A DNA stretch of 8,055 nt, from positions 1 to 8,055 of the forward strand of contig CALBKB010000063.1 in NCBI GenBank assembly GCA_937892635.1. Reading direction: 5' to 3'. The notes beneath the pieces were generated by a model. That model was not told the DNA's origin, searched no databases, and worked only from the letters and a program-made list of their open reading frames with translations. The position numbers and the translations under genes are program-made. Source of the DNA: an uncultured Clostridia bacterium (GTDB taxonomy: Bacteria > Bacillota > Clostridia > Oscillospirales > UMGS1783). Position 1 is the first letter of the stretch, and each line of letters starts with the position of its first letter. Of the stretch, positions 5,801 through 8,055 are shown one piece after another.

Positions 5801-5829
5801 ATTATATACCTTCTTTGTATACCTTTCAA
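5801..5829 (-). promoter_or_regulatory. Sigma-A promoter of copA
   Basis: On the minus strand the -35 is TTGAAA (complement of 5824-5829) and the -10 is TATAAT (complement of 5801-5806), with a 17-base spacer. The 17-base spacer argues against a MerR/CueR-type activated promoter, which has 19-20. A direct repeat of GGTATA (complement of 5818-5823 and 5805-5810), 13 bases apart, lies between the boxes and could bind a regulator. I see no CopY-type TACANNTGTA box and no G-tract CsoR-type operator. Confidence 0.85.
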
Positions 5830-5833
5830 GTTC

Positions 5834-5849
5834 TGATAAAAATTTATCA
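5834..5849. promoter_or_regulatory. AT-rich inverted repeat in the copA / GHL10 divergent region (possible operator)
   Basis: TGATAAA (5834-5840) and TTTATCA (5843-5849) are perfect 7-base arms around AA. The dyad lies 4 bases upstream of the copA -35 and overlaps the proposed -35 of the divergent gene. Its place suggests a protein binding site serving one or both genes. It matches no operator I can name, and a chance AT-rich palindrome is possible. Confidence 0.35.
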
Positions 5850-5874
5850 TGTTTTTTTAGTTTGTCCGTATAAT
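5847..5874 (+). promoter_or_regulatory. Weak candidate promoter of the GHL10 gene, sigma-E-like
   Basis: A -10 region CGTATAAT (5867-5874) matches 6 of 8 positions of the sigma-E -10, and TCATGTT (5847-5853) matches 6 of 7 positions of the sigma-E -35, with a 13-base spacer. The same -10 contains a perfect sigma-A TATAAT (5869-5874), but I find no acceptable sigma-A -35 at 16-18 bases. Some promoter is very likely here; which sigma factor uses it is uncertain. Confidence 0.5.
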
Positions 5875-5895
5875 GGAAGAGAAAAAGGAGTTGAG

Positions 5896-7134
5896 ATGGG
5901 CATGAATAAGAAAACTACGATAGGCGGTATCCTGCTGGGATTGATAGTCGGTGCCTGTATGATCTGGGCGGTCGTAACGCCTCTTGCCGCGCCATCCTCC
6001 GATGCGCTTTCGTCATCCCAAGCGGTCGAGGATGAACCCGTTCGAGGTATCTGGGTGGCCACCGCCGATCGGCTCGATTTTCCGTCCGCCCCCGATTTGT
6101 CACAGGCGCAGCTGAAGGCGGAGATTGATGCGATATTGCAGGATGCCAAGGCGTGGGGGATGAATACCGTCGTATTTCAAGTGCGTCCTTCCTGCGATGC
6201 CCTCTATGTCTCCAAACTCTTTCCTGTTTCTTCCGTCATCAGTACAAGCGGTAATCTGCCTGATGGCTTTGACGTGCTGGCCTATGCCGTTGAGGCGGCT
6301 CACGCGCAAGATATGAAACTACACGCTTGGATCAATCCCTTACGTGTTACCACAGGCGCCACCGACACCCTACCTGAAAACAGCCCTGCCTACCAACATC
6401 CCGAATGGGTCATTCCGTATGCAGACGGACGCCTGTATCTGGATGCCGGTCAGCCTGAGGTGCGTCAGCTGGTGCTCGACGGCGTCATGGAGATCGTCAA
6501 TAACTATGATGTCGACGGTATCCATTTTGACGATTATTTCTATCCCTATCCTGTTGAGGGGGGCGTCTTTGACGATACGGCTTCCTATCAAGCCTACGGT
6601 GCGGGTCGGACGCTGGAAGATTGGAGGCGGGATAATATTACTGAGCTGATCACGCAGGTACACGCCGCCATCACCGATACGGGTAAAGCAATCGAATTTG
6701 GCGTTTCCCCCTTTGGCGTGTGGCAAAACGCCGCTTCCGATCCGTTGGGCAGTAATACCACCGCCGGCATAGAAACCTATAGTGATCTGTACGCCGATAC
6801 CCGCCGCTGGGTCAAAGAGGGATTGATTGACTATATCTGCCCGCAGATCTATTGGTCGTTTGAGCAGGAACCGGCGCCCTTTGCCGCCGTCTTTGATTGG
6901 TGGACGCAATGTGTCGCCGATACCGACGTCACACCCTTGGTTGGCCACGCCTTCTATAAACAAGGCACCGATCAGACGGGTTGGGATGATGTCCGTCAAA
7001 CGGCACGTCAGGTCGAATATGCCGGTCAAAACGCGGCCTACGGTGGCAGCTTTTTCTTCCGTTATGCACACCTAAAAGCCAATCCCACCGGTGCGTCCCA
7101 AGCATTATCAGAAATGTTGCAAACTGCATCTTGA
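5896..7134 (+). CDS. GHL10-family (DUF187, YngK/DigH-like) glycoside hydrolase, membrane-anchored or secreted
   Basis: The 412-residue protein starts with MGMNKK and one hydrophobic segment (about 9-32), a signal peptide or anchor, then a short Ser/Asp-rich linker. From about residue 49 it is a TIM-barrel of the GHL10 type (PF02638): RGIWVAT (50-56), VVFQVRP (92-98), HAWINPLR (143-150), DGIHFDDYFYPYP (207-219), EFGVSPFGVW (267-276) and DYICPQIYW (312-320). The acidic residues in HFDDY are the best active-site candidates. The family includes B. subtilis YngK and E. coli DigH (YddW), the latter reported to cut peptidoglycan glycan that has lost its stem peptides; the substrate here is unproven. 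No SPOR or other added domain is present. AAAGGAG (5884-5890) lies 5 bases before ATG 5896; ATG 5902, 11 bases away, is the alternative start. No terminator follows: the stop lies inside the yebC promoter. Confidence 0.9.
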   Translation: MGMNKKTTIGGILLGLIVGACMIWAVVTPLAAPSSDALSSSQAVEDEPVRGIWVATADRLDFPSAPDLSQAQLKAEIDAILQDAKAWGMNTVVFQVRPSCDALYVSKLFPVSSVISTSGNLPDGFDVLAYAVEAAHAQDMKLHAWINPLRVTTGATDTLPENSPAYQHPEWVIPYADGRLYLDAGQPEVRQLVLDGVMEIVNNYDVDGIHFDDYFYPYPVEGGVFDDTASYQAYGAGRTLEDWRRDNITELITQVHAAITDTGKAIEFGVSPFGVWQNAASDPLGSNTTAGIETYSDLYADTRRWVKEGLIDYICPQIYWSFEQEPAPFAAVFDWWTQCVADTDVTPLVGHAFYKQGTDQTGWDDVRQTARQVEYAGQNAAYGGSFFFRYAHLKANPTGASQALSEMLQTAS

Positions 7135-7159
7135 AATGTTGAGAAAAGAAGTATATAAT
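7131..7159 (+). promoter_or_regulatory. Sigma-A promoter of yebC
   Basis: TTGAAA (7131-7136), a 17-base spacer and TATAAT (7154-7159). The -35 box contains the TGA stop of the upstream gene (7132-7134). The two hexamers and spacer length are the same as in the copA promoter. The predicted start is about 7166, giving a leader of about 25 bases. Confidence 0.88.
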
Positions 7160-7190
7160 AAGTAGGTTAATAAAACTCGGAGGAAAAATT

Positions 7191-7928
7191 ATGTCCGGAC
7201 ATTCCAAATGGAACAATATTAAGCATAAAAAAGAAAAGACCGATGCCCAAAGAGGCAAGATATTCACCAAGGTCGGTCGTGAGATCGCCGTTTGTGTCAA
7301 GCAGGGCGGCCCCGACCCCAGCATGAACACCAAGCTCAAAGATATTATCGCCAAAGCCAAGGCCAATAATGTGCCTAACGACAACATTGAGCGCATCATT
7401 AAAAAGGCCGCCGGCGAGGGCGATGCGAGCAACTATGAGGATATCACCTACGAAGGCTACGGTCCCGGCGGTGTTGCCATCATCGTTGAAGCGGCAACCG
7501 ACAACCGCAACAGAACCGCAGGCGAGGTTCGCCACTACTTCGACAAGTACGGCGGAAACATCGGCCAAAGCGGCTCGGTATCCTGGCAGTTCAAGTCCAA
7601 AGGCCTGATCGTCATCGAGGCCGAGGACGTGGATGAGGACGAATTAATGGAAGTTGCCCTCGAAGCCGGTGCCGACGATATCGCCAACGAAGGCGAAGTC
7701 TTTGAGGTCTACACCGACCCCGCCGACTTCTCCGCCGTACTCGAAGGCATCCAAGCCCCTGCCAAATATACCATTTTGTCGGCCCAGGTCGAAATGATTC
7801 CCGACACCTACATCACCCTCACCGGTGAGGACAGCATCAAAAACATGCAAAAACTGCTCGACGCCCTCAACGATAACGACGACGTGCAGGAAGTCTATCA
7901 TAACTGCGACAACGACGACATCGAATAA
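7191..7928 (+). CDS. yebC: YebC/PmpR (TACO1) family protein, translation factor or regulator
   Basis: The 245-residue protein begins with the family signature MSGHSKWNNIKHKK and continues through RGKIFTKVGREI (21-32), NVPNDNIERIIKKA, YEGYGPGGVAIIVE and TDNRNRTAGEVRH. The second half is acidic and ends in a run of Asp/Asn. Length is typical (about 240-250). The family was long labelled a transcriptional regulator. More recent work on bacterial YebC and mitochondrial TACO1 links it to ribosomes and to easing stalls at proline-rich sequences. It acts in the cytosol. GGAGG (7179-7183) lies 7 bases before ATG 7191, so the start is secure. In many bacteria yebC sits before ruvC-ruvA-ruvB; here it stands alone with its own promoter and is followed by a tRNA-Pro gene. 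Confidence 0.95.
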   Translation: MSGHSKWNNIKHKKEKTDAQRGKIFTKVGREIAVCVKQGGPDPSMNTKLKDIIAKAKANNVPNDNIERIIKKAAGEGDASNYEDITYEGYGPGGVAIIVEAATDNRNRTAGEVRHYFDKYGGNIGQSGSVSWQFKSKGLIVIEAEDVDEDELMEVALEAGADDIANEGEVFEVYTDPADFSAVLEGIQAPAKYTILSAQVEMIPDTYITLTGEDSIKNMQKLLDALNDNDDVQEVYHNCDNDDIE

Positions 7929-7953
7929 TTTCGAAAAAAATTGTTTTTTACTA

Positions 7954-7982
7954 TTGCAATTTGTGGGATTATGTGTTATAAT
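7954..7982 (+). promoter_or_regulatory. Promoter of the tRNA-Pro gene
   Basis: TTGCAA (7954-7959), a 17-base spacer and TATAAT (7977-7982) with an extended TGT just before the -10. The predicted start is about 7989, 10 bases before the mature tRNA 5' end at 7999. Confidence 0.82.
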
Positions 7983-7998
7983 CTCACACGTTGCATAT

Positions 7999-8055
7999 CC
8001 GGGTGTGGCGCAGTTTGGTAGCGCGCTACCTTGGGGTGGTAGAGGCCGTGGGTTC
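7999..8055 (+). tRNA. tRNA-Pro (anticodon GGG), 3' part cut by the window end
   Basis: The 5' acceptor strand CCGGGTG is followed by T8 and G9, a D-arm with perfect GCGC/GCGC stem and GG in the loop, and an anticodon arm CTACC / TTGGGGT / GGTAG. Placing the 7-base loop at positions 32-38 gives U33, anticodon GGG (34-36) and G37, as normal for a proline tRNA. C1 is also the usual first base of bacterial tRNA-Pro. The 5-base variable region AGGCC and the first T-arm strand GTGGG with TTC follow; the window then ends, so the 3' acceptor strand and any encoded CCA are not visible. Confidence 0.93.

Noticed and set aside
5851..5857. T-rich run as terminator or other element in the copA/GHL10 gap
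   Set aside because: It has no GC-rich stem before it on either strand; the nearby palindrome is AT-only. It is treated as promoter-region sequence.
6370..7071. Open frame of 233 codons on the minus strand opposite the GHL10 gene
   Set aside because: It lies wholly inside a gene with clear family motifs, has no ribosome binding site or promoter of its own, and shows no recognisable domain. It is an antisense shadow.
7931..7950. Possible terminator after yebC (A-run, TTG, T-run)
   Set aside because: The only possible stem is A-T pairs with no G-C core, too weak for an intrinsic terminator. It is more likely the AT-rich upstream part of the tRNA promoter.
1..8055. Mobile elements, CRISPR arrays, phage or defence genes
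   Set aside because: I found no transposase, integrase, terminal inverted repeats, spaced direct repeats or defence-type domains. All genes are chromosomal housekeeping, sporulation or metal-transport types. A tRNA gene is a possible integration site, but its 3' end is outside the window.

Overview
The window suggests a spore-forming, Gram-positive anaerobe of the class Clostridia, possibly the Oscillospiraceae/Ruminococcaceae side. The main reason is an adjacent pair of spore-specific genes, gpr (germination protease) and spoIIP (engulfment peptidoglycan hydrolase), next to rpsT. This neighbourhood is known from Bacillus and Clostridia. Shine-Dalgarno sites are strong, and the promoters match sigma-A, sigma-E and sigma-G patterns. 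The placement below class level is inference from sequence style, not from a search.

Layout: (1) 2-962, the last 41 codons of a NadB-like L-aspartate oxidase and a complete nadC, one base apart: the end of an NAD de novo synthesis operon. (2) A bidirectional terminator (964-997). (3) rpsT on the minus strand, with a TTG start. (4) A 129-base divergent region holding a sigma-A promoter for rpsT and a sigma-G-type promoter for gpr. (5) gpr, spoIIP and a 60-residue membrane protein that overlaps spoIIP by ATGA; spoIIP has its own sigma-E-type promoter in the gap after gpr. (6) A second bidirectional terminator (3554-3587) whose stem also encodes the C-terminus of copA. (7) copA, a Cu+-exporting P1B ATPase, minus strand. 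(8) A divergent intergenic region with a copA promoter, a dyad and a weaker promoter for the next gene. (9) A secreted or membrane-anchored GHL10 (DUF187/YngK/DigH-like) glycoside hydrolase. (10) yebC with its own sigma-A promoter. (11) A tRNA-Pro(GGG) gene cut by the window end.

How the parts fit: the central block looks like a sporulation module. SpoIIP remodels septal peptidoglycan in the mother cell during engulfment, while GPR is made in the forespore and degrades small acid-soluble proteins at germination. The predicted promoters agree with that split (sigma-E for spoIIP, sigma-G for gpr). The GHL10 enzyme could join the same process, because an E. coli relative acts on glycan stripped of peptides, the product of SpoIIP-type amidases; this is a hypothesis. 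The remaining genes are housekeeping (NAD synthesis, ribosome, translation factor, tRNA) or copper homeostasis.

I see no mobile element, CRISPR array, phage gene or defence system. The least described element is the 60-residue protein coupled to spoIIP. The most informative non-coding signals are the sporulation promoters, which sit very close to their start codons.
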